A stretch of 60,971 nucleotides of DNA from an uncultured Ignavibacteriota bacterium (lineage in GTDB: Bacteria > Bacteroidota > Ignavibacteria > UBA10030 > UBA8401). This document shows positions 15,949 through 25,152 of the stretch, piece by piece. The translations under genes were made by a program, and so were the position numbers. The notes below the pieces were generated by a model. The model saw nothing but the letters and a program-made list of their open reading frames with translations, searched no databases and was not told where the DNA came from. Positions within the stretch are counted from its first letter, which is position 1. Every line of letters starts with the position of its first letter. The stretch spans positions 1-60,971 of the forward strand of contig CAISDA010000046.1 of the NCBI GenBank assembly GCA_903884005.1. Direction: 5' to 3'.

Positions 15949-17013
15949 TTAGAAGCCGAGGCGCACCGTGATCACGTTGTTCGAATCCATAAATTTCAGA
16001 TGTCGATACGCATAATCGATGGTTACCATGGTCCCGCTGAGGTCATAATTGATACCGGCACCTGCGGTGAAATCATACAGATAGTCGCTCTGGTATTTCG
16101 CATCGACACCGGCGTCCGATAAATCGGACCGTGTCATGCCAGGCGAGAACTGATAGCCGGCGCGCAGGAACAACAGATTATCAAAACCATATTCGACGGC
16201 TACATTGTATTCGTCGTTCTGGTAGTTGTTGTTCACGAAGTTCGTCATCAACGTAAGGCTGTGGATGTCGAACTTCTTTTCATAGGCCAATCCGATCTCG
16301 AGTGTGGAAGGAAGATCGAATGTTGCAGCCTGCGTCGCATACAATTGTCCCGGGCGCGATGCGCTCGTCACCGTTGCCTGGTTCAGCAGGTTGGATCCGT
16401 CATAGGTCATGTTGGGGCCGATGTTCTTAATGGCGATACCGAGGTTCAATCCGGGCATGCCAAGACCTTTGTATTGGACGCCGGCGTTGAGGCTCAAGCC
16501 TGTTGCCGACGTGCTCATGATTTTTTCCGAAATGACGTTGACAGTCGCGCCGACAGAGATACGATCGCTCAATAATTTAGCGAACGAAATTCCCAGCGTC
16601 GTGAATGCGGGCGAGTATTTTTCGCCCGTGCCGTCCGGAAAATCCGCCGTGGTCACCGGAATGTCGCCGAAATTGATCGACTTAATGGTGAACCCGAGGG
16701 AGCCGAAACCTGTGTTGACACTGAGACCGCCGTATTCAACACCGATGTCGCCGAGGTAATTCATGTGTGAAAACATTACTTCCGCTCCGCGGTCCGTACG
16801 GGCAAGGCCCGCCGGATTGCTGAACAGAGCATCCAGGCCCGAGGCCGTGGATATGTTCGCGTTGGCGAGCGCGATGCCCCGCGCACCAACGGGTATAAGC
16901 AGTTCTTGCGCGCCCGCAGTACCGGTGCGGCTCTGGTTCCCCGCAAATGAGGAGAGAGTCACACCCGCCAGCAGCACAAAAATCAGCGTGATGTGTCGTG
17001 TGAATTTATGCAT
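15949..17013 (-). CDS. PorV/PorQ-family outer-membrane protein
   Basis: The 354-residue product has a signal peptide (ITLIFVLLAGVTLSSFAG) and the N-terminal PorV/PorQ signature GAQELLIPVGARGIALANAN..DALFSNPAGLART. The rest is a beta barrel ending in the aromatic residue of ITVRLGF, as needed for outer-membrane insertion. PorV-type proteins are shuttle components of the type IX secretion system; paralogs near a receptor and a large secreted protein often serve that cargo. AGGAG is 9 nt before ATG 17013. It is the last of three genes (receptor, secreted protein, this barrel) before a strong terminator, so co-expression is likely. Confidence 0.85.
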   Translation of the reverse strand: MHKFTRHITLIFVLLAGVTLSSFAGNQSRTGTAGAQELLIPVGARGIALANANISTASGLDALFSNPAGLARTDRGAEVMFSHMNYLGDIGVEYGGLSVNTGFGSLGFTIKSINFGDIPVTTADFPDGTGEKYSPAFTTLGISFAKLLSDRISVGATVNVISEKIMSTSATGLSLNAGVQYKGLGMPGLNLGIAIKNIGPNMTYDGSNLLNQATVTSASRPGQLYATQAATFDLPSTLEIGLAYEKKFDIHSLTLMTNFVNNNYQNDEYNVAVEYGFDNLLFLRAGYQFSPGMTRSDLSDAGVDAKYQSDYLYDFTAGAGINYDLSGTMVTIDYAYRHLKFMDSNNVITVRLGF

Positions 17014-17080
17014 ATTAAAAATCTCCTGTGTTCAAGTATGTATAACTCAAAAGTGAGTGAACAAAATCATTGTTATCGAT

Positions 17081-20000
17081 TTAGTATTTGTCGAGCTGCT
17101 GAACTTCGGGGATGATCCCAAGTTTCACGATCTTCGTGCCGAGTGCGCCCATATCGATGTAGATCACATACATACCGGCGGCGACAGGAAGTCCCTGCTC
17201 GTTCTTCAAATCCCAATTCATGAACTGAGTCAGGTCATTTTTGAGCAATGTACGAACACGCACACCGGCCAGGTTCACGATATTCAATGTCGCAACATCC
17301 GGCAAGTGATTGAACGTGACAAACCGAACGTATTTGTTCGCTTCTTTTGGGTTGAATCCGAAATACGGATTCGGGAACACATTGATGTTCTGGACATCGG
17401 CCTTCTTCAGGTCCGCATTGAATGACGGTGCGAGCGAAGCGGTGCTGTATGTCCACTTATCGGACGTCGTCAGGAAGCCCGTGGGGACAATTCTCCACAC
17501 ATCGCCGACATCATATGCCGACTTCGTTGCGTCCTTCAAAATGAACCAGCCTGCATACAGAAGCGGGTGAGCTGCGCTGGCGACGGTAAGTGTCTTGCCT
17601 GCAAACTCGGGTTTTTCTGTTGCAGTATAAGTATCGTTCGAGATGAAGAGATATTCACGATCGGTGCCGCCCGTGGCTGCGCCCGGTGTCCAGATCGTAT
17701 TCTTCAGTGCTGAACCGTCAACTTCCATGAACCAGAAATCGACCTGACGCGGTGTCGCTGCGTCCGTGATATCCCATACGGTGAACGGCTGCGTATAGAA
17801 TCCCGTATACGGAGCGCCGCCCGAACCGGACGTCGCCGTGCGTGTGAACACGTAGGCTTTCTGTCCCGATCCAGCTGCGCCAAACCGGACTTCGATCTTC
17901 CTGTTGGTTTGGCTGGCAGGAAGTGCGCTTCCCAGGAAATTGGCTGCACAGTCGAATCCACCGCCGAAGTACGCCAGACCGTTGTTGATGCCGGTCCAGT
18001 TCGATGTCGGCATCGAAGCGGTAGTTCCCTTCACGGTGTTGATGTCTGTGCCGGCTTTTGCATACAACAAGGCGGACACTTCCTGATGCGACACCCAGAA
18101 CGGCGAGGCTTTGAAGCCCAACTGGATACCGTCGACCACAGGGTTCGTGGTGTTGATCACATAGTTATTGTTCGCCGCAAGCACGACCGTGCCGGTCGTT
18201 TTGTCTGTGACCAGCCACTTCGAATTAGGAGCCTTCGGAAACCCGGTACCGATCGAGTCGTTCACAACGATGCTCACTTCATAGTCGTGTCCGGTGATGT
18301 TCTTCGGATTGACCACTTTGAATGTGACCGTAGCGTCGGCTTTGCCGGCCGAATGGTTCACGGTGACCGCGTCGCTCACTTCGGAGTTGATGCGGTTGCC
18401 GGGGATAGGAGCCTGCGGAATGACCGTCTTGACAACCGGTGCAGTTTCGAGCGTGATAGGCACTGCTTTGGGATCCGGATTGTAATTGTACGCCGTCACC
18501 GCAAAGTAATATGCCTGGCCGTTCACCAGCGGCTTGCCGCCGATGACGTCTGACGTCACATCGAAGAAGCGCTGAATTCCGTTGTCGCTTCCGCTCTCAA
18601 CCGGCACGAGCACTGTTGTGCCGAACTGTTCGCTGAAGACCTGATCTGCGATCGTGTAGACGCCATTCACAAGATCGTATGTCGCAAGCAACTTCTGGTT
18701 TGCAAAACTTTTCGTCGGAAGCTGGTACACATTATAGCCTTCAAACTTATATCCATTCGAGTTCTGGCTTTCCGTTGCCGTATAATTGGCAGGGGCTGAC
18801 CAGTCCAGAATGATCTCCTTATCCAACTCAGACACAACGACCGTCGGGATCGCAGGGGCCTGGGGGATGCTGAAGAAATTATTGTATGCCGACTGAGCCT
18901 GATCGTCATAATATTTCAGCAATGCAACGCTGGCCAGACGGTTGGTGCTCTGCGCCGCCATTGCCGCGACAACAACTTCCTGCGTATCGCCGGGAGCCAT
19001 TGTGAACGGACCGGAGCACAGGGACATGCGTCTGTCGCCCGGAGGCGCGATCGTTCCGTCGATCCAGCCAATGCCAGTGACAGGATCGCCGGAGAGCACG
19101 AACTTGCTCGCCTGGCCTGTTTTCGGATTGACATAGGGCGCGCCGGTGCGTCCGACCAAACCGTTCAGCTGATTATACCATTCCTGCGTGCCTGCTGCAG
19201 CATTCAACGTAGCATCGGCGTAGGTCGAGGAGCTGTTGACGGAGAAGTTGAAGCCCGTCATGCCAAGGTTCTTGTAGCCGTATTTGTATGCGCCTTTATA
19301 GATGGCGCGGTCGGTCGGCACGCCTGTTTTCACGAGCGGGCCCTGGAAGAAGTCGAAGCCCATTGCGGGCGGCGCTGCGCCGAAGAAACCGTCGTTGTTC
19401 GTGCCGTTATAGGTCATGCCCAAACTGCGGATGGTATCGCAGCCCGAGAAGTCATCCGTGTAGCCGAGTGATCCGCCGACATCGGGATCCGCCCACTGCG
19501 CCACGAACATAGAATCGACCCTGTAGCCTGATTTGTTGATGATGATGTTTTTCTGGAAAATGGTGTTGCCGATTGCGCCTGCGCGATTGTATGCCCAGAT
19601 GGTGCGCTGGAATTCGATGCCGATCGGTTTCGAACCCGCAAGGCGGAAGACGCGCGCGGTATCGAGATCGTTCGCAACATACCATAATGTTTGATCCGCA
19701 CCCGTGACGCCCGGAATATCCGTGCCGGCATCGTATTTACCGTTGCCGTTCACATCCGTATACGGGGCACCCTGTGCTGCCGGCCATGCATTCCAGTCGG
19801 CGACATATTGGTCATACAACTGTTTCGCTGTCGTGTTTTCGTAGCGGGACAGTTTCACCACTTCATCGTCGAGCAGCGCTCTGACTGCAACATCGGTGAA
19901 GCTTTGTTTCGGTCCGATATCCGGACGGCTCTTATAGACGTGGTATTGCGCGTCGGCTGCACTTGCAGCTGCGGGCAGTACTTTAGGTGTCTTTGTTGTA

Positions 20001-20353
20001 TCGCCTGTCACAGTGATCGGGCCGGCCTGGAGGCCGTGGTTATACGTGGAACCACCGATCTTGATCAGACCTTTATGGACACCGCCCCAAACAAATCCTT
20101 CTTCAAAAAGGACCTGGCCGCGGTTTGCGCTGAATATTTCGAATCCGTCATCCCCTGTAAAAGGATTCAATGCGCCGTCGCCGTTGTTGACGTAGTAGTT
20201 GAAGACATTGTTAATATCTATCGCTGTCGCAACGTCATTCGATGCAGTCTTCTGAAGTTTGTCCTTCGAGAACTCAAAAGGCCTTCCTGCAAAAGAGACA
20301 CCGACCACCAACAACAACGCAAGCACGAGCTTTGTTGGTTGTAACTTCATCAT
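17081..20353 (-). CDS. Large secreted protein with fibronectin-III-like and type IX sorting-like modules
   Basis: The 1090-residue product begins with a signal peptide (KLVLALLLVVGVSFAG). The body is rich in Asn, Thr, Gly and Tyr. Near residues 500-560 a fibronectin-III-like segment is visible (SELDKEIILDWSAPANY, GYKFEGYNVYQLP). The last 100 residues (INVFPNPYFGFNPKEAN, ATLNIVNLAGVRVRTL, MNWDLKNEQGLPVAAGMYV) match the FlgD/type A sorting-like domain that directs export by the type IX system, with the typical Asn-Pro-Tyr start. Function is unknown; proteins of this layout are frequent surface components in Ignavibacteria-like bacteria. AGGAG lies 9 nt before the first of two adjacent ATGs. It sits 29 nt after the TonB receptor gene. 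Confidence 0.8.
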   Translation of the reverse strand: MMKLQPTKLVLALLLVVGVSFAGRPFEFSKDKLQKTASNDVATAIDINNVFNYYVNNGDGALNPFTGDDGFEIFSANRGQVLFEEGFVWGGVHKGLIKIGGSTYNHGLQAGPITVTGDTTKTPKVLPAAASAADAQYHVYKSRPDIGPKQSFTDVAVRALLDDEVVKLSRYENTTAKQLYDQYVADWNAWPAAQGAPYTDVNGNGKYDAGTDIPGVTGADQTLWYVANDLDTARVFRLAGSKPIGIEFQRTIWAYNRAGAIGNTIFQKNIIINKSGYRVDSMFVAQWADPDVGGSLGYTDDFSGCDTIRSLGMTYNGTNNDGFFGAAPPAMGFDFFQGPLVKTGVPTDRAIYKGAYKYGYKNLGMTGFNFSVNSSSTYADATLNAAAGTQEWYNQLNGLVGRTGAPYVNPKTGQASKFVLSGDPVTGIGWIDGTIAPPGDRRMSLCSGPFTMAPGDTQEVVVAAMAAQSTNRLASVALLKYYDDQAQSAYNNFFSIPQAPAIPTVVVSELDKEIILDWSAPANYTATESQNSNGYKFEGYNVYQLPTKSFANQKLLATYDLVNGVYTIADQVFSEQFGTTVLVPVESGSDNGIQRFFDVTSDVIGGKPLVNGQAYYFAVTAYNYNPDPKAVPITLETAPVVKTVIPQAPIPGNRINSEVSDAVTVNHSAGKADATVTFKVVNPKNITGHDYEVSIVVNDSIGTGFPKAPNSKWLVTDKTTGTVVLAANNNYVINTTNPVVDGIQLGFKASPFWVSHQEVSALLYAKAGTDINTVKGTTASMPTSNWTGINNGLAYFGGGFDCAANFLGSALPASQTNRKIEVRFGAAGSGQKAYVFTRTATSGSGGAPYTGFYTQPFTVWDITDAATPRQVDFWFMEVDGSALKNTIWTPGAATGGTDREYLFISNDTYTATEKPEFAGKTLTVASAAHPLLYAGWFILKDATKSAYDVGDVWRIVPTGFLTTSDKWTYSTASLAPSFNADLKKADVQNINVFPNPYFGFNPKEANKYVRFVTFNHLPDVATLNIVNLAGVRVRTLLKNDLTQFMNWDLKNEQGLPVAAGMYVIYIDMGALGTKIVKLGIIPEVQQLDKY

Positions 20354-20382
20354 AATCTTAATCTCCTGATGGTAAGGTAATG

Positions 20383-23331
20383 TTAGTATTCAAGTTTTAC
20401 GCCAAAACGAATCTGACGGGGCGTACCCAAGTTGCCGCTGTTCAATCCCTGGTGCTGGTTATAGACGTCAGCGTATTGCTGGCCGTAGGTTGCGATCTGA
20501 GCCTGGCCTTTTGCGCTGGACAGCCATCCATCATCATACGCATCGCCCGTACGGGGCCACACGCTTGTGACATTCTGTGTGTTCAAGAGGTTCTGCACAT
20601 AGATGTAGAAATTGGCTTCCACCGGACCGAGCGCGACAGATTTGTCGATGCGGAGGTCGAAGCGTAACGTCCAGGGTGTTGTTGAGGCGCCGATCTGTTC
20701 CAGCGGAACGCGCGAGCGCGCGTCTGTCTGGCTCAATTCGTCGATACGAACACGCGTAAAACTATAACCGCTTCCGAAGGACATGAGCAGGTTCAATCCA
20801 GATTGCTGGAGAATTCCGCCGTCATCTTTTCCGTAGCGGTAGTCGACCGACATGTTGCCGACATGTGCCTGGTTGAAGTCCGTCGGGAACACGAATTTCG
20901 GAATGAAGTTCGGCGAACCGGACGCTGCAACTGCACCGGCGAGCGAGGTCGCGTTCGATCCCGTGCCGCGTGCATCGGAGAACGTGTAGCTGAACTGCGC
21001 CTGCATGCGGTTGGTGCGGCGCATGGTCAAGCGGAATTCCAACCCTTTGGTCGTGGAATAATCTCCGTTGACCAATGTCGGGTAGTTGCTTTGCGAGGCG
21101 CCGACTTCAGGCGTGATCTGCGCGTATTGGATCTGATCCTGAATGTCGCGGTAGAATGTCGTCACGTCGAACGATGCGACATCGGAGATCTGCTGCGAGA
21201 AACCGATTTCGTATTGCGTTGTGCGTTCGGGTTTCAAGCCGTAGCCGCCGACTGCGGTAAAGTAATTGCCGCCTTTGACGAACTGATACGAACGGCCGAG
21301 GCCGATGTATGAATCGATGAACTTCGTGCTGGAGACCAATTTGTTATACTGCGCATGGAACACCGTGCGATCCGTGACAGGGAACGAAAAACCGACACGA
21401 GGGCTCACGTACTGAGCGGCGTCTGTTTTTTTGTATGCGGATGTTGCAAGCACTTTGTTTCCTTCATCGAACGCAGAGTTATTGGGGTTGATCAATTGAA
21501 GGCCATCGGTGCTGATATAGTCGTAGCGCAAGCCGACGTTGATGTTGATGTCTTCAAGTTCCAACTTGTCCTGAGCGTAGAGGGCCATTTCGACCGGTCT
21601 GCGTGCAGCAAGGTCTGTTACTGTGCTGACGCCTGTCGTAGGATCGACGGAGGTGACGGCGGCGGATGTCTTGTTGCCATAGACGTCATAGCCGTAGTTG
21701 TCGAGACCACCCGAGGCCGAACGCAGCTGAATTGCTTTTTGCTCTGCGGAGAGTGTCGGATCGCTGACGATCAAATAGCGTCCCATGAGGTCGGCCGGTC
21801 TGTAACGGCGGATCCAATAGGTGTTGTACTCGCCGCCGAATTTGATCGAATTTTTTCCCTGGATAACGGAGAAGTCGACACGTCCGCCGACTTTCTGTTC
21901 CAGCTGGCGGTCATAGGAATACGCGTAGCCGGAGAGCGGGGTGCCAGGCTGATAGTAGCCGATGTCGCCGCCGAAGATCTGCCAGGCGCGGAACGGAAGG
22001 CCGTTGGCGCGCAGTGTGTATCCTAACGCCGCATTCGCCGTCGAATCGCCGTATGCGTCAAGGTTCTGGCCAAAGCTCGGATCGTACGAATCGGTCGACC
22101 GCGTGGTATAATACGCATTGACTTCGTAATTGATCGTCGGTGTGATGAAGTGCGTCAATTTCACGCTGCCGAAGCCGTTCGTGAAATCGTTCTGAGGCAG
22201 ACGCGCCTGATCGAACTGCATGGACAAGATGGACGTCGTCCGCGAGCGTTGTTTCATGTACGATCCCGAAGCGCGCAATTGGATGTCGCCTGCGTTATAG
22301 AGCAGTGTTCCCACACCAGTCCAGGAATTATTCAATCCGCCCGTTCTGTTGCCAGCGGGGTATGAAGGATTGATCGTGTCGGACACCGTTGTTGTCGGGT
22401 GCGCGGGACTAAGCGTTGCAGCGGAGACGAGTCCCGTGGAATTTTCGCCTGCCCAGAAGATCGCTGCAGGATCGCGATAGAATGTGTTCTGGAAACTGCC
22501 GAAGAAACGGAGTTTATTGGTGAACACCGGGCCGCCGATGGTTCCGACGACGTCAGAATACCCATAGGAATAACCGCCGAGGGCTTTTTTGCTCTGTTTT
22601 GTAAAGTTGTCGGTTTCGGCCAACAACGTCGTTTTCCATGCATCGGAACCCGTTCGCAACTGGCTGATCACGAGACCGCCGTTGGCGTTGCCGTATTCTG
22701 CACTGTATCCGCCGGCCTGGACCTGAATCTGTTCAACCACGTCGGAACTGAAGAGCACCGCACGGCCGCCGTCCAATTTATTCGTCGAGGGCACGCCGTC
22801 GACGATAAAGCCTGTCGCATCGGGACGAGCGCCGCGAATATAGAGATCCGAGCCGCGTGTCACGACGCCAGGCTGCATGCTGACCGTGGCAAGAACACCG
22901 CGGACAGGCAGGTTGGCGATCTGGTCGGCATCGACGATACGGACAGAACTTGTCGCCGATTTATTGATGAGCGGACGGTCCGCAACCACGAGCACCGTGG
23001 GAACGGCTACGCCTTCGGGCGGGAGCTTAAAATCAGCATCGCTGGTGAGGTCCGCATTGACGCGGATGTTCGACAGCGTGATTGTTTGATAGCCGATGTA
23101 ACTCGACTTCAACGAATACGTGCCCACTTCCAATTTTAAAACCTGATATTCGCCATCGATGTTTGTCGTGCCGCCGTACGGCGTTCCCACAACGATGACA
23201 GCCGCACCGACGAGTGGCTCGCCGGTTTGACTATCGACCACTTTCCCTCGTATTTTTCCCTGCGTTCCCGCAAGTAGCAAATAGGGAAGAAACATGGCTA
23301 CAGCCAATAAATGGTACAGCTTCCGTTTCAT
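20383..23331 (-). CDS. TonB-dependent receptor with carboxypeptidase-regulatory-like domain
   Basis: The 982-residue product has a signal peptide (LLAVAMFLPYLLLAG), a carboxypeptidase-regulatory-like domain at residues 25-105 (IRGKVVDSQTGEPLVGAAV, GEYQVLKLEVGTYSLKSSY), a plug domain at about 120-230 (IANLPVRGVLATVSMQPGV, DLYIRGARPDATGFIVDGV) and a long barrel ending in the aromatic LEY. It is the usual Bacteroidota-type outer-membrane receptor driven by TonB; no SusD partner is present, and the neighbours are a secreted protein and a PorV-like barrel instead. AAAGGAG lies 6 nt before the ATG. A near-consensus promoter about 400 nt upstream implies a long leader RNA. Substrate unknown. Confidence 0.92.
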   Translation of the reverse strand: MKRKLYHLLAVAMFLPYLLLAGTQGKIRGKVVDSQTGEPLVGAAVIVVGTPYGGTTNIDGEYQVLKLEVGTYSLKSSYIGYQTITLSNIRVNADLTSDADFKLPPEGVAVPTVLVVADRPLINKSATSSVRIVDADQIANLPVRGVLATVSMQPGVVTRGSDLYIRGARPDATGFIVDGVPSTNKLDGGRAVLFSSDVVEQIQVQAGGYSAEYGNANGGLVISQLRTGSDAWKTTLLAETDNFTKQSKKALGGYSYGYSDVVGTIGGPVFTNKLRFFGSFQNTFYRDPAAIFWAGENSTGLVSAATLSPAHPTTTVSDTINPSYPAGNRTGGLNNSWTGVGTLLYNAGDIQLRASGSYMKQRSRTTSILSMQFDQARLPQNDFTNGFGSVKLTHFITPTINYEVNAYYTTRSTDSYDPSFGQNLDAYGDSTANAALGYTLRANGLPFRAWQIFGGDIGYYQPGTPLSGYAYSYDRQLEQKVGGRVDFSVIQGKNSIKFGGEYNTYWIRRYRPADLMGRYLIVSDPTLSAEQKAIQLRSASGGLDNYGYDVYGNKTSAAVTSVDPTTGVSTVTDLAARRPVEMALYAQDKLELEDININVGLRYDYISTDGLQLINPNNSAFDEGNKVLATSAYKKTDAAQYVSPRVGFSFPVTDRTVFHAQYNKLVSSTKFIDSYIGLGRSYQFVKGGNYFTAVGGYGLKPERTTQYEIGFSQQISDVASFDVTTFYRDIQDQIQYAQITPEVGASQSNYPTLVNGDYSTTKGLEFRLTMRRTNRMQAQFSYTFSDARGTGSNATSLAGAVAASGSPNFIPKFVFPTDFNQAHVGNMSVDYRYGKDDGGILQQSGLNLLMSFGSGYSFTRVRIDELSQTDARSRVPLEQIGASTTPWTLRFDLRIDKSVALGPVEANFYIYVQNLLNTQNVTSVWPRTGDAYDDGWLSSAKGQAQIATYGQQYADVYNQHQGLNSGNLGTPRQIRFGVKLEY

Positions 23332-23816
23332 GTTTTTCTCCTTTGTTAGTGTGTAGTGAGATGGGTATTGCTATATAGTACGCTTTAGACATCCTATATT
23401 TCTTAGCACGTGTAGATCAGTTAGAAAAAAAATGTCACATTCAATTCAGAAAACGATACCGCCTGCAATGCGCTATAAACCCGTCATTGCATCTCAAGTC
23501 CGAAACTATGATTGAGAAATCGATTATGTGCTCGTGGTCATTCACTAGCGGCGCGTTTGGAACATTGCCGAAGATTATTTTGGAGAGAGATTAATGGGTA
23601 ATGGTTCATGTGTTCAATTATGCAGAGAGTACCAATGTATTGTCTCACAGAGAAGATGTCCTTCTTTTTTGAAACATTTATGTTAATTCTACGTAAACAT
23701 AAGTTTAAGACATTAATTGTTCACCGATAATATATAAATGCTGTCCACAATTGTCAAGGATTTGACACACATACAGTAAAAATATTTAACCCATTGTATA
23801 CAATTGCCATAGGCGG
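23332..23816. other. 485-nt upstream region of the TonB receptor operon (long leader)
   Basis: No gene is visible. The promoter at 23729-23757 (minus strand) puts the transcript start near 23721, so about 390 nt of this AT-rich stretch would be an untranslated leader. I looked for cobalamin, TPP, FMN and SAM riboswitch landmarks and recognised none. Several short inverted repeats are present, none long enough to call. Confidence 0.55.
23729..23757 (-). promoter_or_regulatory. Near-consensus sigma70-type promoter of the TonB receptor operon
   Basis: On the minus strand TTGACA (23752-23757), a 17-nt spacer and TATATT (23729-23734). The same boxes and spacing occur before rpsL. The distance to the receptor start codon is about 390 nt. 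Confidence 0.8.
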
Positions 23817-25022
23817 TTACGGCACAATTTGCCGTTCACGGCCGTCCCGATGGTCTCCACCAAACGACGTGAGCAGCCACAGGGAGGATGCAGCGGTGCT
23901 GTTATCGTCCCACACAATGGCGAATGAGCCCGCCCGATTCATGGCCGCGGCCGGAAAGCGCTGTATGGACGGCTCGGGTCCATGGTTCACTTTACTGTTT
24001 GTTCCGATCACTATCCCCTTCGCACTCAGGCGCTGCGCATAGATGTCGCCAATCTGGTTCCCCGGATCGTTCCTGTAATCTTCCCACACCACAAGCATGA
24101 CAGAGGCCGAAACAACCACTTTCGGCAGACGCTGCCAGCGACGGGTCGTGTCGTCGTTCACACGGAGATTCGGGCCGATTTTTTTCCCCTGCGCATTCAT
24201 CAGCTGCAGATAGATATCGGACTCGCCTGTCCGATAATCTTTCCACACCACGGCGCTCCCGCCTCGTGGCAGCGCGGCAATGTCCGGGGTTGATGCATAG
24301 GCTTTGCCCACCCCTTCGTCCACGATCGCCGCAGGCAGCCAGCGGCCGTTCCGGTCGCAGACGCGGAGCACCACATGAAAGGAATCGTGCATAGCCGCCT
24401 GCCATGCGCACGCGGCGCGGCCGTTCACGTCGAGCGATACGACCGGCGTTTGGAGCACGAAGTCGGATTCGGCAACGAGCACATTTTTTTGCTTTTTCCG
24501 GAGCCCGGGCAGGAACCGTTGAAGAAACACAGCTCCGCTGCCGCGCCGGTAATCCAGCCACACAACGGCACATTGTCCGTCGGGGTTCAGGGCAAGGCGC
24601 GGCGTCTGCGCATTCACCGTGGAATCGTCCGCGGCGCACTGCGCAGGCGCGAGCATTGTTCCGTCGGCGGCATACTGCGCAACGAGCACGCGCGCAGCGG
24701 ACGGGCCCCATTGTTCCCACACGATCGTGAGGCGGTTCAAGCGATCGAAACACACGGCCGGATTCTGGCCTGCTCCCTGCATGCCGACGTTCACGCGCAG
24801 GGGCAGCGAGCGGCGATCGGCCGTATCGCACAGGAGGACGAACACACCGCCGCCCTCGGCGGCGGACACATTCCATGCGACGGCGCAAGTACCGTTCGGA
24901 GCGAGTGCGACGGCGGGATTGAATTGGTTCTGCCCAAAGACACCCGGTGCTGCGAAACAAATACAAGCGAGTGTGAACAGTGCTCTGCGGATCGTCATGA
25001 GTGTGAGAGTGTGCGTCGGCAT
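23817..25022 (-). CDS. Exported repeat protein, probably a beta-propeller
   Basis: The 401-residue product has a signal peptide (RRALFTLACICFAAPGVFG) and then repeated blocks of about 50 residues built around a hydrophobic V-V-W-x-D-Y-R pattern, such as CAVVWLDYRRGSGAVFLQR, SAVVWKDYRTGESDIYLQ, LVVWEDYRNDPGNQIGDIY and FAIVWDDNSTAASSLW. This repeat style predicts a multi-bladed propeller at the surface or in the periplasm. No catalytic residues or sorting domain are seen. ATG 25022 is given, but ATG 24998 (MTIRRALF) is an equally good start and makes a more normal signal peptide. It is followed by the receptor operon promoter. Confidence 0.7.
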   Translation of the reverse strand: MPTHTLTLMTIRRALFTLACICFAAPGVFGQNQFNPAVALAPNGTCAVAWNVSAAEGGGVFVLLCDTADRRSLPLRVNVGMQGAGQNPAVCFDRLNRLTIVWEQWGPSAARVLVAQYAADGTMLAPAQCAADDSTVNAQTPRLALNPDGQCAVVWLDYRRGSGAVFLQRFLPGLRKKQKNVLVAESDFVLQTPVVSLDVNGRAACAWQAAMHDSFHVVLRVCDRNGRWLPAAIVDEGVGKAYASTPDIAALPRGGSAVVWKDYRTGESDIYLQLMNAQGKKIGPNLRVNDDTTRRWQRLPKVVVSASVMLVVWEDYRNDPGNQIGDIYAQRLSAKGIVIGTNSKVNHGPEPSIQRFPAAAMNRAGSFAIVWDDNSTAASSLWLLTSFGGDHRDGRERQIVP

Positions 25023-25089
25023 GCATGCTCATCGCCGAAAATTTTTTTTCTATAAGAGAGGGTATAAAAAAAAACCGTCGATGTGCAAT

Positions 25090-25126
25090 AAAAAAACCCG
25101 ATGCGCGCCGGCGGCACGCATCGGGG
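25090..25126 (-). terminator. Rho-independent terminator of the serine-biosynthesis operon
   Basis: On the minus strand CCCGATGCG, an 11-nt loop, CGCATCGGG (25097-25105 and 25117-25125), then TTTTTTTATTG. It lies 27 nt after the serA stop codon. Confidence 0.9.
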
Positions 25127-25152
25127 ATGAATGCTGTTCGTGTTTTTTTTTG

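Noticed and set aside
23332-23816. A cobalamin riboswitch before the TonB receptor
   Set aside because: The characteristic B12-box-like GCCACTG segment and flanking stems were not found in the leader.
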